Assembly: GCF_030161415.1 (NCBI RefSeq)
Contig: NZ_BSSU01000012.1
Location: 1 to 64,000 of the forward strand
Direction of reading: 5' to 3'
Source: Thalassotalea eurytherma
Lineage (GTDB): Bacteria; Pseudomonadota; Gammaproteobacteria; Enterobacterales; Alteromonadaceae
DNA length: 64,000 bases
Made by a program: the position numbers and the translations under genes. Numbering within the stretch: the first letter of the stretch is position 1; the number at the start of each line of letters is the position of its first letter. Shown piece after piece: positions 37,688-48,955 of this stretch. The notes beneath the pieces are model-generated. The model had not been told where the DNA came from. It did not search any database and was given only the letters and a program-made list of their open reading frames with translations.

Positions 37688-39382
37688 ATGTTTACTGTAA
37701 ATGAAATCGTTGAGAGACACTTGCCACAAGTGAGTGATAAACCATGGCTTAATAAACCTACTTGTGCGTTATTACGCTATTTATTGCACGAACGAGAAGT
37801 TAATGACTTCGGTGAGCGCTACCCCTTCTTGCAAGGGTTAGATTTTGTCGAACAAGTGCTTGAATACTTCAATGTTTCCTATTCAGTAAGAGATAATGAA
37901 AAAGAAAATATACCAAGCAATGGTCGATTAATGATTATTTCAAATCACCCCATTGGTTCGATTGACGGTTTAGCATTGATTAAACTCGTCAGTGAAATCA
38001 GGCAAGATTTAAAAGTTGTTGCTAATGACATGCTAATGACCATAAAGCCATTGCAAGAGATGTTATTGCCTGTAAACAATATGCAAGGCGGCACGCCAAA
38101 AGAGAACCTTAGAAACATTGACGCTCATTTAGCTAATGAAGGTGTGCTGCTGATTTTTCCAGCCGGAGAGGTTTCGCGACTGCGACCATCAGGTGTAAAA
38201 GATACTTATTGGCATTCTGGCTTTATTCGTATGGCGCGTAAAGCAAAGGCGCCTATACTGCCTATTTTTATAGATGCTAAAAACTCGCCTTTCTTTTATG
38301 GCGTTTCGATGATTTACAAGCCCTTGGCAACGTTGTTGTTAGTTAAAGAGATGTTTAACCAACGAAAAAACCATTTCCCTATCCGCATAGGGCAACTAAT
38401 ACCTTATCAATCCTATGCAGGCTCAAAGGTAGATATCAATCAGTTAACCAAGTTGTTTAAAAAGCACTTATATAGGATAAATACCAAAAAGCCCGAAATA
38501 TTCGCGAGCCAAAAAGCGATTGCCCTACCTGAAGACAGGCAAGCATTGAAAAAAGCAATCAAACAACATTGTAAAATGCTTGGTGAAACAGCGGATGGTA
38601 AATTAATGTATTTATATGAGTATCAATCAAGCTCACCCATCATGCGAGAAATAGGGCGGTTAAGAGAAGTATCTTTTCGCGCAGTAGGCGAGGGCAGTTA
38701 TAACCGTAGAGATGTTGATCAGTACGACAAAGCGTATTTTCATCTCATATTATGGGATCAAGATGATTTAGAAATCGTTGGCGCCTATCGTTTTGGCGAT
38801 GCAAGTAAACTAGCCGCTAGCAATATGTTGTACTCTGCGACCCTTTTTGAGTACCAAGCACCGATGTCAGAATACTTTGAACAAGGTTTAGAGCTTGGCA
38901 GGAGTTTTGTTCAACCAAAGTATTGGGGAAAAAGAAGTCTAGATTACTTGTGGTTTGGTATTGGTGCTTTTTTAAAAGCGCACCCTCAATTTCGCTATCT
39001 ATTTGGTCCAGTAAGTATGAGTGATGGATTCCCACCAATAGCAAAAGACTTAATGGTTGAGTTTTACCAAGCGCATTTCTCTGCTGAACAAACGTTGGCT
39101 GTGGGTAAAATGCCATTCCAGTATAGTGACGAAAAACGAAATAACTTTGCTGGCGAAGATTACAAAGCTGAATTTACTATATTAAAAAATATGCTAGGCA
39201 ATATGAATATTGGTGTGCCAACACTCTACAAACAATATGCTGAATTATGTGAATCAGGCGGTGTGAAGTTTTTGAACTTTAATGTTGACCCTGACTTCAA
39301 TGATTGTGTCGATGGCTTAGTGTTAGTTGATATAGAAAAACTTAAAGAGAAAAAGCGCAAGCGATACCTTGGTAATTCATAA
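37688..39382 (+). CDS. two-domain acyltransferase resembling ornithine lipid synthase OlsF
   Basis: A 564-residue protein with two acyltransferase halves. The N-terminal PlsC-like half has NHPIGSIDG (86-94) and FPAGEVSRL (157-165), the active-site and acceptor motifs of O-acyltransferases. The C-terminal half (about 310-530) looks like the OlsB-type GNAT fold (REIGRLREVSFRAVGEG, then YDKAYFHLILWD). This order matches OlsF, the bifunctional enzyme that makes ornithine lipids. The product is inferred; other N-acyl amino acid lipids are possible. It is probably co-transcribed with the LpxH-like gene. Confidence 0.78.
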   Translation: MFTVNEIVERHLPQVSDKPWLNKPTCALLRYLLHEREVNDFGERYPFLQGLDFVEQVLEYFNVSYSVRDNEKENIPSNGRLMIISNHPIGSIDGLALIKLVSEIRQDLKVVANDMLMTIKPLQEMLLPVNNMQGGTPKENLRNIDAHLANEGVLLIFPAGEVSRLRPSGVKDTYWHSGFIRMARKAKAPILPIFIDAKNSPFFYGVSMIYKPLATLLLVKEMFNQRKNHFPIRIGQLIPYQSYAGSKVDINQLTKLFKKHLYRINTKKPEIFASQKAIALPEDRQALKKAIKQHCKMLGETADGKLMYLYEYQSSSPIMREIGRLREVSFRAVGEGSYNRRDVDQYDKAYFHLILWDQDDLEIVGAYRFGDASKLAASNMLYSATLFEYQAPMSEYFEQGLELGRSFVQPKYWGKRSLDYLWFGIGAFLKAHPQFRYLFGPVSMSDGFPPIAKDLMVEFYQAHFSAEQTLAVGKMPFQYSDEKRNNFAGEDYKAEFTILKNMLGNMNIGVPTLYKQYAELCESGGVKFLNFNVDPDFNDCVDGLVLVDIEKLKEKKRKRYLGNS

Positions 39383-39411
39383 CCATGACAGTAACTGGCA
39401 AGTTACCTTGT

Positions 39412-39452
39412 CAAAAGAGAAAGTTAATAAATACGCGACTTTCTTTTGTCTT
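39412..39452. terminator. possible bidirectional terminator between olsF-like gene and dapE
   Basis: tcaaaagagaaagt pairs imperfectly with actttcttttgt across a 15-base loop between convergent genes. The stem is AT-rich, so the call is weak. Confidence 0.4.
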
Positions 39453-40653
39453 ATGGTGTGAGTCGATTTAACAAATCATAATAAATAGCTTCCAATGACA
39501 CCAAATCTTCAATTTGTATCGATTCATTGACTTGGTGAATCGTTTTGTTGGGTACCCCTAGTTCGATAACTTGGGTGTAATTATCAGAAATAAACCGCCC
39601 GTCTGAAGTACCGCCAGAGGTTGATAAAACAGGAAAGGTGCCAGTTTGATGATAAATTGCTTGTTCAGCGAGTTTGATTAAACAATGTCCATGGGTTTTA
39701 TTGGTAAGGTAAGGTAAGCATGGCCTTGAAAAACTAAGTTTGGCGGAATCGTCAACACTAGTTACCGTGTGGGTGATTAATTTTTCGAGTGATGTTTGGC
39801 AATAGGCAGCACTATAGCGAATGTTAAAATTCACGCTACATTGGCCAGGTATTATATTGTCAGTAAACCTCCCCGAATCAATATGCGTTATCTGTAAGCT
39901 CGTACCTGGAAAATCATCACTACCATGGTCCCACGTTAAACTTACTAACGATTGAATGACTTTATTCGCTAGATGCAACGCATTGCTCGCATATTGAGGA
40001 TAAGCGACATGACCCTGTTTACCCTGAATTGATATTTCACACGACAATGAACCACGTCGACCAACCTTTATCGTATCTCCTGTTCGTTTTGTTGCGGTTG
40101 GTTCACCTACAATGCAGTAGTCTAAGGCTATACCTTGCTCATCTATATATTGTTTGAGTACCTTAGTACCAAATTCTGCTTCGCCTTCTTCATCACTAGT
40201 AATTAGCCATATCAATTGATGATCAATTTCTTTTGTTGAGAGTATTCGCTTGGTCGCACTTAACATGGCTGCAATACCTGTTTTCATATCAGCAGCACCA
40301 CGACCGGTTAAAGTGTCATTACTAATTGTTGCGACAAATGGGTTACTTTGCCATCTAGTAAGGTCGCCAGGTGGCACTACATCAGTGTGGCCTGCAAAGG
40401 CGATTGTTTTTCCTTTAGTTCCATATCGGGCAATAAAATTTTTAACACCCTGACTATTGATCTCAGTACATGTAAAACCAAGCTGTTCGAGTTTAGCGAT
40501 TAGCCAAGTATGACAACCACCGTCGTCAGGTGTAATCGACTTTCGATTGATTAATTCTATTGCATAGCTCAGAACTTGGTTTTGAAGATCACTTACCGAC
40601 TTTTGGCTAGATAAAAAGCATGTCTTGTTTTGGTTGCTCACTGGAATATTCAC
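39451..40653 (-). CDS. dapE: succinyl-diaminopimelate desuccinylase DapE
   Basis: It releases succinate from N-succinyl-LL-diaminopimelate in lysine and peptidoglycan precursor synthesis. The M20 zinc-peptidase motifs are present: AGHTDVVPPGD, GRGAADMKTG, TSDEEGEA (catalytic Glu and metal ligand), GEPTATK and TSGGTSDGRF. The frame is 400 residues, about 20 longer than E. coli DapE at the N terminus. The start is a GTG with no clear ribosome-binding site and there is no ATG nearby, so the start is uncertain. Confidence 0.92.
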   Translation of the reverse strand: MNIPVSNQNKTCFLSSQKSVSDLQNQVLSYAIELINRKSITPDDGGCHTWLIAKLEQLGFTCTEINSQGVKNFIARYGTKGKTIAFAGHTDVVPPGDLTRWQSNPFVATISNDTLTGRGAADMKTGIAAMLSATKRILSTKEIDHQLIWLITSDEEGEAEFGTKVLKQYIDEQGIALDYCIVGEPTATKRTGDTIKVGRRGSLSCEISIQGKQGHVAYPQYASNALHLANKVIQSLVSLTWDHGSDDFPGTSLQITHIDSGRFTDNIIPGQCSVNFNIRYSAAYCQTSLEKLITHTVTSVDDSAKLSFSRPCLPYLTNKTHGHCLIKLAEQAIYHQTGTFPVLSTSGGTSDGRFISDNYTQVIELGVPNKTIHQVNESIQIEDLVSLEAIYYDLLNRLTP

Positions 40654-40851
40654 AATCTGTCAAACCTGTTACTAGATATCCCAAACCACACTAAATTGGT
40701 TAGATTAAGTATTTACGACAAATCTAAGTAGTTTTGGTTACATCAATGACTATTGAAAAATATCGCCGTGTGATTAGTAAGGCAAAGGCTTATAATAGTG
40801 GCAGATATCAGAATTAAAATATAACAAACGGAATTGACACAAAAGGATACG
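40654..40851. other. divergent dapE/recQ intergenic region
   Basis: This 198-base gap should hold promoters for both divergent genes. It is AT-rich. A taaaat-type -10 exists near 40815, but I could not define a convincing promoter pair. No further gene was found. Confidence 0.35.
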
Positions 40852-42795
40852 ATGGATATTACGCAGTCTTTAAAAAGCTATTTTGGCTTTGATGATTTTA
40901 GAGCCGGTCAACAACAAACGATTGAACAGTTGTTGTCGGGGCACTCATCATTAGCGATTTTTCCGACAGGCTCAGGGAAATCGTTATGCTATCAACTAGC
41001 AGCATTGCATTTACCAAACCTAACGTTAGTCGTTTCTCCTTTATTAGCATTGATGAAAGATCAATTAGCTTTTCTTGATAGTAAAGGGATACCCGCAGCT
41101 AGTATTGATTCAACACTTACCTATGACGAATATCAAAACGTTGTTAGCTCACTGAAATCTGGCACAACTAAAATATTAATGGTTTCAGTTGAACGTTTTA
41201 AAAATGAGCGTTTTCGACAACTAATAAAAAGCATACCTATTTCTATGCTAGTCGTAGATGAAGCGCATTGTATTTCTGAATGGGGTCATAATTTCAGGCC
41301 AGATTACTTAAAGCTACCTTCGTATGCCCATGACTTAAATATTTCTTTAACTTTATTACTTACTGCCACCGCGACTAAACAAGTTAAGCAAGATATGGCT
41401 AATCGATTTAACATTCGAAGTGATCATATCGTGCAAACGGGGTTTTATCGTCAAAATTTGGAGCTTTCAGTTATTCCCTGTAGCGAATCAGAAAAGCACG
41501 CGCAATTATTGGCAGCGGTGAAACAGCAAGTCGGTGCTGGCATTGTTTACGTGACCTTGCAGCACACCACCGAACAAATTTCAGCTTTTTTAAAACAAAA
41601 TGGCATTAATTCATGCGCATACCATGCAGGTATAAAGCACGAGCAACGCTCAAGTATTCAACAAGATTATATGGAAGGTAAGATTGATGTCGTCGTAGCG
41701 ACCATCGCATTTGGCATGGGCGTTGACAAAAGTGATATTCGTTTTGTTATTCATTATGACTTACCTAAATCGATTGAAAATTACAGTCAAGAAATAGGAA
41801 GAGCAGGGCGAGATGGCCATCCGAGTCGATGTATTACATTGGCCAACTTAGATAGTGTTACAGTGCTGGAGAATTTTGTTTATTGCGACACACCTGAGCC
41901 TGAGAGTATCGCTTATGTATTGGGCGCGATTAATGAAGAGCAGCTTAATGGCGTTTGGGAAGTGCAACTGCATCGATTATCAACTGCCAGTAATATTAAG
42001 CAACTGCCGCTGAAAACATTATTGGTACAATTAGAGTTGGCGGGAATAATACAAGCCAGTTATAGCTACTTTGCAGATATCAAATTCAAATTCATTCAAA
42101 GTCAGCAAGCAATTCTTGACATGTTTGATGGCGAGCGAAAAACATTTTTAGAAATAATTTTCCGTTATTCTTCAGGTAAGAGAATTTGGTTTGAACCAGA
42201 TTTTGACGCGATAAGTGGGCAAAGTGGCAGTGATCGTAAGCGGATCTTAACAGCCTTAGAATATCTCGCTGATAAGCAGCTAATCATAATCGAAAGTAAA
42301 CAAATCACGGATGTTTATAAAGTAGATGCTGTAGCCCTAAATAATGCAGGGCTAACACAAACGTTAGCCGAATACTTTGAAAGCACCGAGGTCAAAGAAG
42401 TTAATCGAATCGCACGTTTAATCGCATTTTTTGGCTCTAATAAGTGTCTGACGTGGCAACTTTCAGATTATTTTGATGATCAACAAGCGCCTCAACATTG
42501 TGGTCATTGTAGTGTCTGTAGTGGTCATATCGCTAAGCTGGCGTTGTCTAAGTCTGTAACATGGCCATCAGATAATATAATCAGTTCAGCCGTGCAAGAG
42601 TTGCAACAATATCTCAGATCAAAAACAGGACAAGAAATATCACTAATCACTGCCTGCCGCTTTTTAGCAGGAATGACGGTACCTGTCTTTGGTCGTCATA
42701 AAGTGAAATCACTTAGTGGTTTTGGCATTTGCCAAATGTTGCCTTATATAGAGATCAAGACAAAGGTATTTCAGCTTCTAAATAAAGGGGCGTGA
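40852..42795 (+). CDS. RecQ-family ATP-dependent DNA helicase
   Basis: A 647-residue SF2 3'-5' helicase. The RecQ motif 0 (FGFDDFRAGQ, 11-20), Walker A (FPTGSGKS, 37-44), DEAH (136-139) and motif VI (QEIGRAGRDG) are intact. The zinc-binding cysteines lie near residues 535-562 (CLTWQL...CGHCSVC). No clear HRDC domain follows. Its length and divergence from E. coli RecQ suggest a second RecQ-like helicase, not recQ itself, so I give no symbol. The ATG at 40852 follows aaagga; a TTG at 40834 is less likely. Confidence 0.88.
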   Translation: MDITQSLKSYFGFDDFRAGQQQTIEQLLSGHSSLAIFPTGSGKSLCYQLAALHLPNLTLVVSPLLALMKDQLAFLDSKGIPAASIDSTLTYDEYQNVVSSLKSGTTKILMVSVERFKNERFRQLIKSIPISMLVVDEAHCISEWGHNFRPDYLKLPSYAHDLNISLTLLLTATATKQVKQDMANRFNIRSDHIVQTGFYRQNLELSVIPCSESEKHAQLLAAVKQQVGAGIVYVTLQHTTEQISAFLKQNGINSCAYHAGIKHEQRSSIQQDYMEGKIDVVVATIAFGMGVDKSDIRFVIHYDLPKSIENYSQEIGRAGRDGHPSRCITLANLDSVTVLENFVYCDTPEPESIAYVLGAINEEQLNGVWEVQLHRLSTASNIKQLPLKTLLVQLELAGIIQASYSYFADIKFKFIQSQQAILDMFDGERKTFLEIIFRYSSGKRIWFEPDFDAISGQSGSDRKRILTALEYLADKQLIIIESKQITDVYKVDAVALNNAGLTQTLAEYFESTEVKEVNRIARLIAFFGSNKCLTWQLSDYFDDQQAPQHCGHCSVCSGHIAKLALSKSVTWPSDNIISSAVQELQQYLRSKTGQEISLITACRFLAGMTVPVFGRHKVKSLSGFGICQMLPYIEIKTKVFQLLNKGA

Positions 42796-42822
42796 TGTTC
42801 AAACGTTGAGCATAAAAAGTAG

Positions 42823-42850
42823 TTGCCTTTTTGAACGAATTTAGTATAAT
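42823..42850 (+). promoter_or_regulatory. promoter of the S10 operon
   Basis: TTGCCT (42823-42828) and TATAAT (42845-42850) lie 16 bases apart, with a GC-rich discriminator (gcgcctcc). Confidence 0.78.
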
Positions 42851-43345
<495 letters not shown>

Positions 43346-43359
43346 TAGGGGGTTTTAAC

Positions 43360-43998
43360 ATGACTATAGGTCTAGTTGGACGTAAAGTTGGTATGACTCG
43401 TGTCTTCACTGAAGATGGTGTTTCTACTCCAGTTACAGTCCTAGAAGTTGAAGCAAACCGCGTTGCTCAGGTTAAAACTGTAGACAACGATGGTTACTCA
43501 GCGATTCAAGTTACTACTGGTACTAAGAAAGCTAACCGTGTAAACAAGCCAGCAGCTGGTCACTTTGCGAAAGCAGGTATCGAAGCAGGTCGTGGTTTAT
43601 GGGAATTTCGTCTTAATCAAGGCGAAGGCGCTGAATTAGAAACTGGCAGTGCAATCACTGTTGAGCTATTCAACGAAACAAAATTAGTAGACGTAACCGG
43701 CACTTCAAAGGGTAAAGGTTTCCAAGGTGGTATTAAGCGTTGGAACTTCCGTATGCAAGATGCTACTCACGGTAACTCTATTTCTCACCGTTCAAACGGT
43801 TCAATCGGTCAGTGTCAAACACCAGGCCGTGTATTTAAAGGCAAAAAAATGTCTGGTCACATGGGTGCTGAGAAAGTTACTACTCAAAACCTTGAATTAG
43901 TTCGCGTAGATGCTGAACGTAACTTGCTTCTTATTAAAGGTGCAGTTCCGGGTCACGTTAACGCTAACGTAATCATTAAACCAGCTGTTAAAGCCTAA
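43360..43998 (+). CDS. rplC: 50S ribosomal protein L3
   Basis: A 212-residue protein at the peptidyl-transferase centre. It begins [15 protein letters not shown], with the central loop [18 protein letters not shown] that reaches the centre and carries the Gln methylated by PrmB in E. coli. It lies 14 bases after rpsJ. Confidence 0.97.
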   Translation: MTIGLVGRKVGMTRVFTEDGVSTPVTVLEVEANRVAQVKTVDNDGYSAIQVTTGTKKANRVNKPAAGHFAKAGIEAGRGLWEFRLNQGEGAELETGSAITVELFNETKLVDVTGTSKGKGFQGGIKRWNFRMQDATHGNSISHRSNGSIGQCQTPGRVFKGKKMSGHMGAEKVTTQNLELVRVDAERNLLLIKGAVPGHVNANVIIKPAVKA

Positions 43999-44016
43999 CG
44001 TCTGAGGAGAATTTTG

Positions 44017-44622
44017 ATGGAATTAGCATTAAAAGACGCGTCAGGCGCTCTTGAAGTTTCCGAAGCAACTTTCGGACGTGAGTTCAATGAAGCTTTAGTA
44101 CACCAAGTAGTAGTTGCATATGCAGCTGGTGCTCGTCAAGGTACTGTAAAGCAGAAGAACCGTTCTGAAGTAAGCGGTGGCGGTAAGAAGCCATGGCGTC
44201 AAAAAGGTACTGGCCGTGCACGTGCTGGTACAACTCGTGGTCCAATCTGGCGTTCAGGTGGCGTAACATTCGCTGCTCGTCCACAAGATCACAGCCAAAA
44301 AGTTAACCGTAAAATGTATCGTGGTGCTATTGCTAGCATCCTTTCTGAATTAGTTCGTCAAGAACGTTTAGTTGTTGTTAACGATTTCGCAGTTGAAACA
44401 CCAAAAACTAAAGAATTAGTTGCTAAGTTGAAAGGCTTAGAACTTAAAGACGTTTTAATCGTAACAAACGAAGTTGATGAGAACTTATTCTTATCAGCAC
44501 GCAACTTATACAAAGTTGACGTTCGTGACGTACAAGCGATTGATCCTGTATCTTTAGTAGGTTTCGAAAAAGTATTGATGACTGCATCTGCAGTTAAGCA
44601 AGTTGAGGAGATGTTCGCATGA
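44017..44622 (+). CDS. rplD: 50S ribosomal protein L4
   Basis: A 201-residue protein with the exit-tunnel loop region [20 protein letters not shown]. In other bacteria it represses the S10 operon through the rpsJ leader. The ATG at 44017, after ggaga, is preferred to the adjacent TTG at 44014. Its stop overlaps the rplW start (ATGA). Confidence 0.97.
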   Translation: MELALKDASGALEVSEATFGREFNEALVHQVVVAYAAGARQGTVKQKNRSEVSGGGKKPWRQKGTGRARAGTTRGPIWRSGGVTFAARPQDHSQKVNRKMYRGAIASILSELVRQERLVVVNDFAVETPKTKELVAKLKGLELKDVLIVTNEVDENLFLSARNLYKVDVRDVQAIDPVSLVGFEKVLMTASAVKQVEEMFA

Positions 44623-44918
44623 TAAACGAAGAACGTTTGTTAAAGGTGTTATTAGCACCAAACATTTCTGAGAAAGCAACTGTTGCTGCTGAAGCAAACA
44701 ACACTATCGTGTTCAAAGTTGCTACTGACGCTACTAAAGCGGAAATCAAAGCTGCTGTTGAGAAACTTTTCGAAGTTTCTGTTGAAGGTGTTCGCACACT
44801 TAACGTTAAGGGTAAAACTAAACGTACTGGTGCTCGTTTCGGTCGTCGTTCTGACTGGAAAAAAGCATACGTTACCCTTGCTGAAGGTAGTGACATCGAC
44901 TTCGTTGGCGCAGAGTAA
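44619..44918 (+). CDS. rplW: 50S ribosomal protein L23
   Basis: A 99-residue protein at the tunnel exit, the docking site for trigger factor and SRP. It begins [20 protein letters not shown], contains NTIVFKV, and its length fits the family. It is translationally coupled to rplD. Confidence 0.96.
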   Translation: MINEERLLKVLLAPNISEKATVAAEANNTIVFKVATDATKAEIKAAVEKLFEVSVEGVRTLNVKGKTKRTGARFGRRSDWKKAYVTLAEGSDIDFVGAE

Positions 44919-44933
44919 TAGGAGAAGTTACAC

Positions 44934-45758
44934 ATGGCTATTGTAAAATGTAAACCTACTTCTCCGGGTCGTCGCCACGTTGTTAAAGTGGTTAACTCGG
45001 ATTTATACAAAGGTAAGCCTTACGCTCCACTTTTAGAGAAAAACTCTAAATCTGGTGGTCGTAACAATAACGGTCGTATCACAGTTCGTCACATTGGCGG
45101 TGGTCACAAGCACCACTACCGTGTAATTGACTTTAAGCGCACTAAAGACGGTATCCCTGCAAAAGTTGAGCGTTTAGAATATGATCCAAACCGCTCTGCT
45201 AACATCGCGTTAGTATTATATGCAGACGGTGAACGTCGCTACATCTTAGCCCCTAAAGGCTTAAAAGCTGGTGATTCAATCCAGTCTGGTGTAGATGCGC
45301 CGATCAAAACAGGTAACACATTACCTTTACGCAACGCACCTTTAGGTAGTGTTGTTCACGCAATCGAATTGAAGCCTGGTAAAGGTGCTCAAATCGCGCG
45401 TGCTGCTGGTACTTATGCACAATTAGTTGCTAAAGACGGCGCTTACGTTACTTTACGTCTTCGTTCAGGCGAGATGCGTAAAGTAGAAGCGGAATGTCGT
45501 GCAACTTTAGGTGAAATCGGTAACGCAGAACATATGTTACGTTCTCTTGGTAAAGCTGGTGCTTCGCGCTGGCGTGGTGTTCGTCCTACCGTTCGTGGTG
45601 TGGCGATGAACCCGGTTGATCACCCACACGGTGGTGGTGAAGGTCGTACTTCAGGTGGTCGTCACCCAGTATCACCTTGGGGTGTACCTACTAAGGGTTA
45701 CAAGACTCGTAAGAACAAGCGTACTGACAAGTTCATCGTACGTCGTCGTACTAAATAA
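44934..45758 (+). CDS. rplB: 50S ribosomal protein L2
   Basis: A 274-residue core 23S rRNA-binding protein. It has the conserved [20 protein letters not shown] stretch that carries the functionally important His, and a basic C terminus ([16 protein letters not shown]). Confidence 0.98.
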   Translation: MAIVKCKPTSPGRRHVVKVVNSDLYKGKPYAPLLEKNSKSGGRNNNGRITVRHIGGGHKHHYRVIDFKRTKDGIPAKVERLEYDPNRSANIALVLYADGERRYILAPKGLKAGDSIQSGVDAPIKTGNTLPLRNAPLGSVVHAIELKPGKGAQIARAAGTYAQLVAKDGAYVTLRLRSGEMRKVEAECRATLGEIGNAEHMLRSLGKAGASRWRGVRPTVRGVAMNPVDHPHGGGEGRTSGGRHPVSPWGVPTKGYKTRKNKRTDKFIVRRRTK

Positions 45759-45777
45759 TAGTACTAGTTAATTTTAA

Positions 45778-46065
<288 letters not shown>

Positions 46066-46076
46066 GGGGAAGTTAA

Positions 46077-46409
46077 ATGGAAGCTATTGCTAAACATAAA
46101 TTTGCCCGTGGTTCTGCTCAAAAAGCACGTTTAGTTGTGGATCAAATCCGCGGCTTGCACGTTGAGAAAGCTTTAGAAATCTTAGAATACAGCAACAAAT
46201 CTGCTGCAGGCTTAGTGAAAAAAGTTTTAAACTCAGCAATTGCTAACGCAGAGCACAACGAAGGTGCAGACATCGATGAATTATTCGTTAAAACTATTAT
46301 GGTTGACGATGGTCCTACGATGAAACGTATTAAGCCTCGTGCGAAAGGTCGCGCGGATCGTATCCTTAAACGCACAAGCCACATTACTGTGGTTGTAGCT
46401 GATAACTAG
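46077..46409 (+). CDS. rplV: 50S ribosomal protein L22
   Basis: A 110-residue protein whose beta-hairpin ([20 protein letters not shown]) lines the exit tunnel; changes there can give macrolide resistance. The loop appears complete. Confidence 0.97.
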   Translation: MEAIAKHKFARGSAQKARLVVDQIRGLHVEKALEILEYSNKSAAGLVKKVLNSAIANAEHNEGADIDELFVKTIMVDDGPTMKRIKPRAKGRADRILKRTSHITVVVADN

Positions 46410-46421
46410 GAGTATATTAGT

Positions 46422-47117
46422 ATGGGTCAAAAAGTACATCCTACCGGTATTCGCCTAGGTATCACAAAGCCTTATGCGTCTACATGGTTCGCAAGCACAA
46501 AAGATTTCGCTGCAAATATTCACGGTGACCACTTGGTTCGTGCATATTTAACAGAGCAATTGAAGCGTGCTTCATTATCTAAAATCGTGATTGAGCGTCC
46601 AGCTAAATCTATCCGCGTAACTATTCACACGGCTCGTCCAGGTGTTGTTATCGGTAAGAAAGGCGAAGACGTAGAAAAATTACGTATTAAAGTATCTCAA
46701 ATCGCTGGTGTACCTGCGCAAATTAACATTGCTGAAGTACGTAAGCCAGAGATGGATGCACAATTAGTTGCTGATAGCATTGGTAGCCAATTAGAACGTC
46801 GTGTAATGTTCCGTCGTGCTATGAAGCGTGCTGTACAAAACGCTATGCGTTTAGGTGCTAAAGGTATCAAAGTTGAAGTTAGTGGTCGTTTAGGCGGTGC
46901 AGATATTGCTCGTTCTGAATGGTACCGTGAAGGTCGTGTTCCATTACACACTTTACGTGCTGACATTGATTACGCAACTGCGCGTGGTGAAACAACTTAC
47001 GGTACTATCGGTATCAAAGTGTGGATTTTCAAAGGTGAAGTAATTGGTAACATGCCTCTACAGGCAGAAGCACCAGCTCCTAAGCCTAAGAAAAGAAACA
47101 ACCGCAAGAGCAAGTAG
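46422..47117 (+). CDS. rpsC: 30S ribosomal protein S3
   Basis: A 231-residue protein at the mRNA entry channel. It begins [13 protein letters not shown] and has a KH domain with [14 protein letters not shown]. The C-terminal tail is Lys/Pro-rich. Confidence 0.97.
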   Translation: MGQKVHPTGIRLGITKPYASTWFASTKDFAANIHGDHLVRAYLTEQLKRASLSKIVIERPAKSIRVTIHTARPGVVIGKKGEDVEKLRIKVSQIAGVPAQINIAEVRKPEMDAQLVADSIGSQLERRVMFRRAMKRAVQNAMRLGAKGIKVEVSGRLGGADIARSEWYREGRVPLHTLRADIDYATARGETTYGTIGIKVWIFKGEVIGNMPLQAEAPAPKPKKRNNRKSK

Positions 47118-47127
47118 GAGTTAAGTA

Positions 47128-47541
47128 ATGTTACAACCAAAACGTACTAAATTCCGTAAGCAATTTAAACTGCGTAACCGTGGTCTTGCACAGACTGGTA
47201 GCTCAGTTAGCTTCGGTACATACGGTTTGAAATCTGTTGAGCGCGGTCGCATGACAGCTCGTCAAATCGAAGCCGCTCGTCGTGCGATGACTCGTCACGT
47301 TAAGCGTCAAGGTAAAATCTGGATTCGCGTATTCCCTGATAAGCCAATTACCAAAAAACCTCTTGAGGTTCGTATGGGTAAAGGTAAAGGTGGCGTGGAA
47401 TATTGGGTTTGTCAAATCCTACCAGGTCGTGTTCTTTATGAAATGGAAGGTGTTTCTGAAGAGTTAGCGCGTGAAGCATTTGCTTTAGCAGCTGCTAAAC
47501 TTCCTTTCAAAACAACCTTCGTAACTAGAACGGTGATGTAA
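47128..47541 (+). CDS. rplP: 50S ribosomal protein L16
   Basis: A 137-residue protein near the A site. It begins [18 protein letters not shown] and has the [20 protein letters not shown] and MGKGKG segments; the Arg of this region is hydroxylated by RoxA (YcfD) in E. coli. Its stop shares one base with the rpmC start. Confidence 0.97.
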   Translation: MLQPKRTKFRKQFKLRNRGLAQTGSSVSFGTYGLKSVERGRMTARQIEAARRAMTRHVKRQGKIWIRVFPDKPITKKPLEVRMGKGKGGVEYWVCQILPGRVLYEMEGVSEELAREAFALAAAKLPFKTTFVTRTVM

Positions 47542-47732
47542 TGAAAGCTAACGAACTTAAAGACAAAAGCGTTGAAGAGCTTAATGCTGAATTATTAGGC
47601 TTATTACGTGAGCAGTTTAACTACCGAATGCAAGCAAGCACTGGTCAGTTAGCACAAACTCACTTATTAAGACAAGTTCGCCGCAACATTGCGCGCGTTA
47701 AAACTATCTTAACTGAAAAGGCAGGCAAGTAA
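47541..47732 (+). CDS. rpmC: 50S ribosomal protein L29
   Basis: A 63-residue two-helix protein near the tunnel exit ([31 protein letters not shown]). It has one-base overlaps with both neighbours. Confidence 0.96.
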   Translation: MKANELKDKSVEELNAELLGLLREQFNYRMQASTGQLAQTHLLRQVRRNIARVKTILTEKAGK

Positions 47733-47980
47733 TGACTGATAAAATTCGTACATTACAAGGTCGTGTAGTTAGCGACAAGATGGATAAATCTATCACTGTC
47801 CTAATTGAGCGTCGTGTTAAGCACCCTATCTACGGTAAATTCATGATCCGTTCAACTAAGTTGAAAGCTCATGATGAAACTAACCAGTGTGCTGCTGGTG
47901 ACGTAGTGACTATCCGCGAATGTGCACCAATTTCTAAGAGCAAATCTTGGACTTTAGTAGACATCGTTGAAAAAGCTTAA
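47732..47980 (+). CDS. rpsQ: 30S ribosomal protein S17
   Basis: An 82-residue early-assembly protein ([40 protein letters not shown]). It is the last gene of the S10 operon, 21 bases before a strong terminator. Confidence 0.97.
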   Translation: MTDKIRTLQGRVVSDKMDKSITVLIERRVKHPIYGKFMIRSTKLKAHDETNQCAAGDVVTIRECAPISKSKSWTLVDIVEKA

Positions 47981-48001
47981 TTAATCTCTTTAAGAGATAC
48001 T

Positions 48002-48031
48002 AAAAAACCCGGCGTATGCCGGGTTTTTTTT
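48002..48031 (+). terminator. S10 operon terminator
   Basis: A perfect 12-bp stem (aaaaaacccggc / gccgggtttttt) with a gtat loop and a T tract. It separates the S10 operon from the spc operon. Confidence 0.93.
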
Positions 48032-48574
48032 CAGCAAAACAAAAGTATCTTCTATACATTTCTCGTTCCACCATGTTTTTGTCCTCGTTTATTTTACTAT
48101 CAGGCGTTTGAGTTCAAGCTAAATTAACGATATTTCTTCATCGCGAAAGAGGTTGAAATAACTTGTCTCGATAATGTAACGGACACGCGGATCGTGATTG
48201 AGATGGGCTTTATTTAAAAAGCGTAGCACACAGTTACACAGATTCCTTTCAACAATATTAAGACACATCAAACTAACTAAGACCAGTTAACCGTTCGATA
48301 CTAGTCACCTCATTAACTTCCAAAATTCGAAAATTAACCACTTTTTATCAACCATCTTGTCAAAGTTGTACTATCAAAAAATTTTAACGGATTTAGAGGT
48401 CTTTACTAAAAGCCATAGCCCTTGATTCAGGATTGTCTATTTTTTGTTTATTTGAGTACCAATTTAAAAATAGTGGTGTTATAATCTCGCGCCCATCAAA
48501 TCTAGATGGGTGTAAAAGGCAGTGAAGGGTCGGCGTTTTCGACCTTGAATTTATATAACAGCGGAGCACATAAA
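48032..48574 (+). promoter_or_regulatory. S10-spc spacer with spc promoter
   Basis: No gene was found in the first 450 bases. A -10 box TATAAT (48480-48485) is followed by a GC-rich discriminator (ctcgcgccc), but no good -35 box stands at the right distance. A hairpin (cccatc / gatggg, about 48492-48510) lies in the leader. rplN starts 90 bases after the -10 box. Confidence 0.6.
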
Positions 48575-48943
48575 ATGATCCAAATGCAAACACAGCTAGA
48601 CGTTGCTGATAACAGTGGCGCTCGACGCGTGCAATGTATTAAGGTCCTTGGTGGCTCGCACCGTCGCTACGCAGGCATTGGCGACATCATCAAAGTTGCT
48701 GTGAAGGAAGCTATTCCTCGCGGTAAAGTTAAAAAAGGTGATGTAGTTAACGCGGTAGTGGTGCGCACTAAAAAGGGCGTTCGTCGCCAGGATGGCTCAG
48801 CCATTCGCTTTGACGGCAACGCGGCTGTAATTTTGAATGCAAGCTTACAGCCAATTGGTACTCGTATATTCGGGCCAGTGACACGTGAATTAAGAACTGA
48901 AAAGTTCATGAAGATCGTTTCATTAGCACCAGAAGTACTTTAA
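48575..48943 (+). CDS. rplN: 50S ribosomal protein L14
   Basis: A 122-residue protein that contacts the small subunit and the silencing factor RsfS. It begins [20 protein letters not shown]. The ATG at 48575 gives the normal family length; the open frame upstream to 48506 is leader. Confidence 0.97.
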   Translation: MIQMQTQLDVADNSGARRVQCIKVLGGSHRRYAGIGDIIKVAVKEAIPRGKVKKGDVVNAVVVRTKKGVRRQDGSAIRFDGNAAVILNASLQPIGTRIFGPVTRELRTEKFMKIVSLAPEVL

Positions 48944-48955
48944 GGAGTCACGAAA

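Noticed and set aside
48506..48574. A longer L14 beginning at 48506
   Set aside because: The extra residues are unlike L14, and the ATG at 48575 has the family N terminus.
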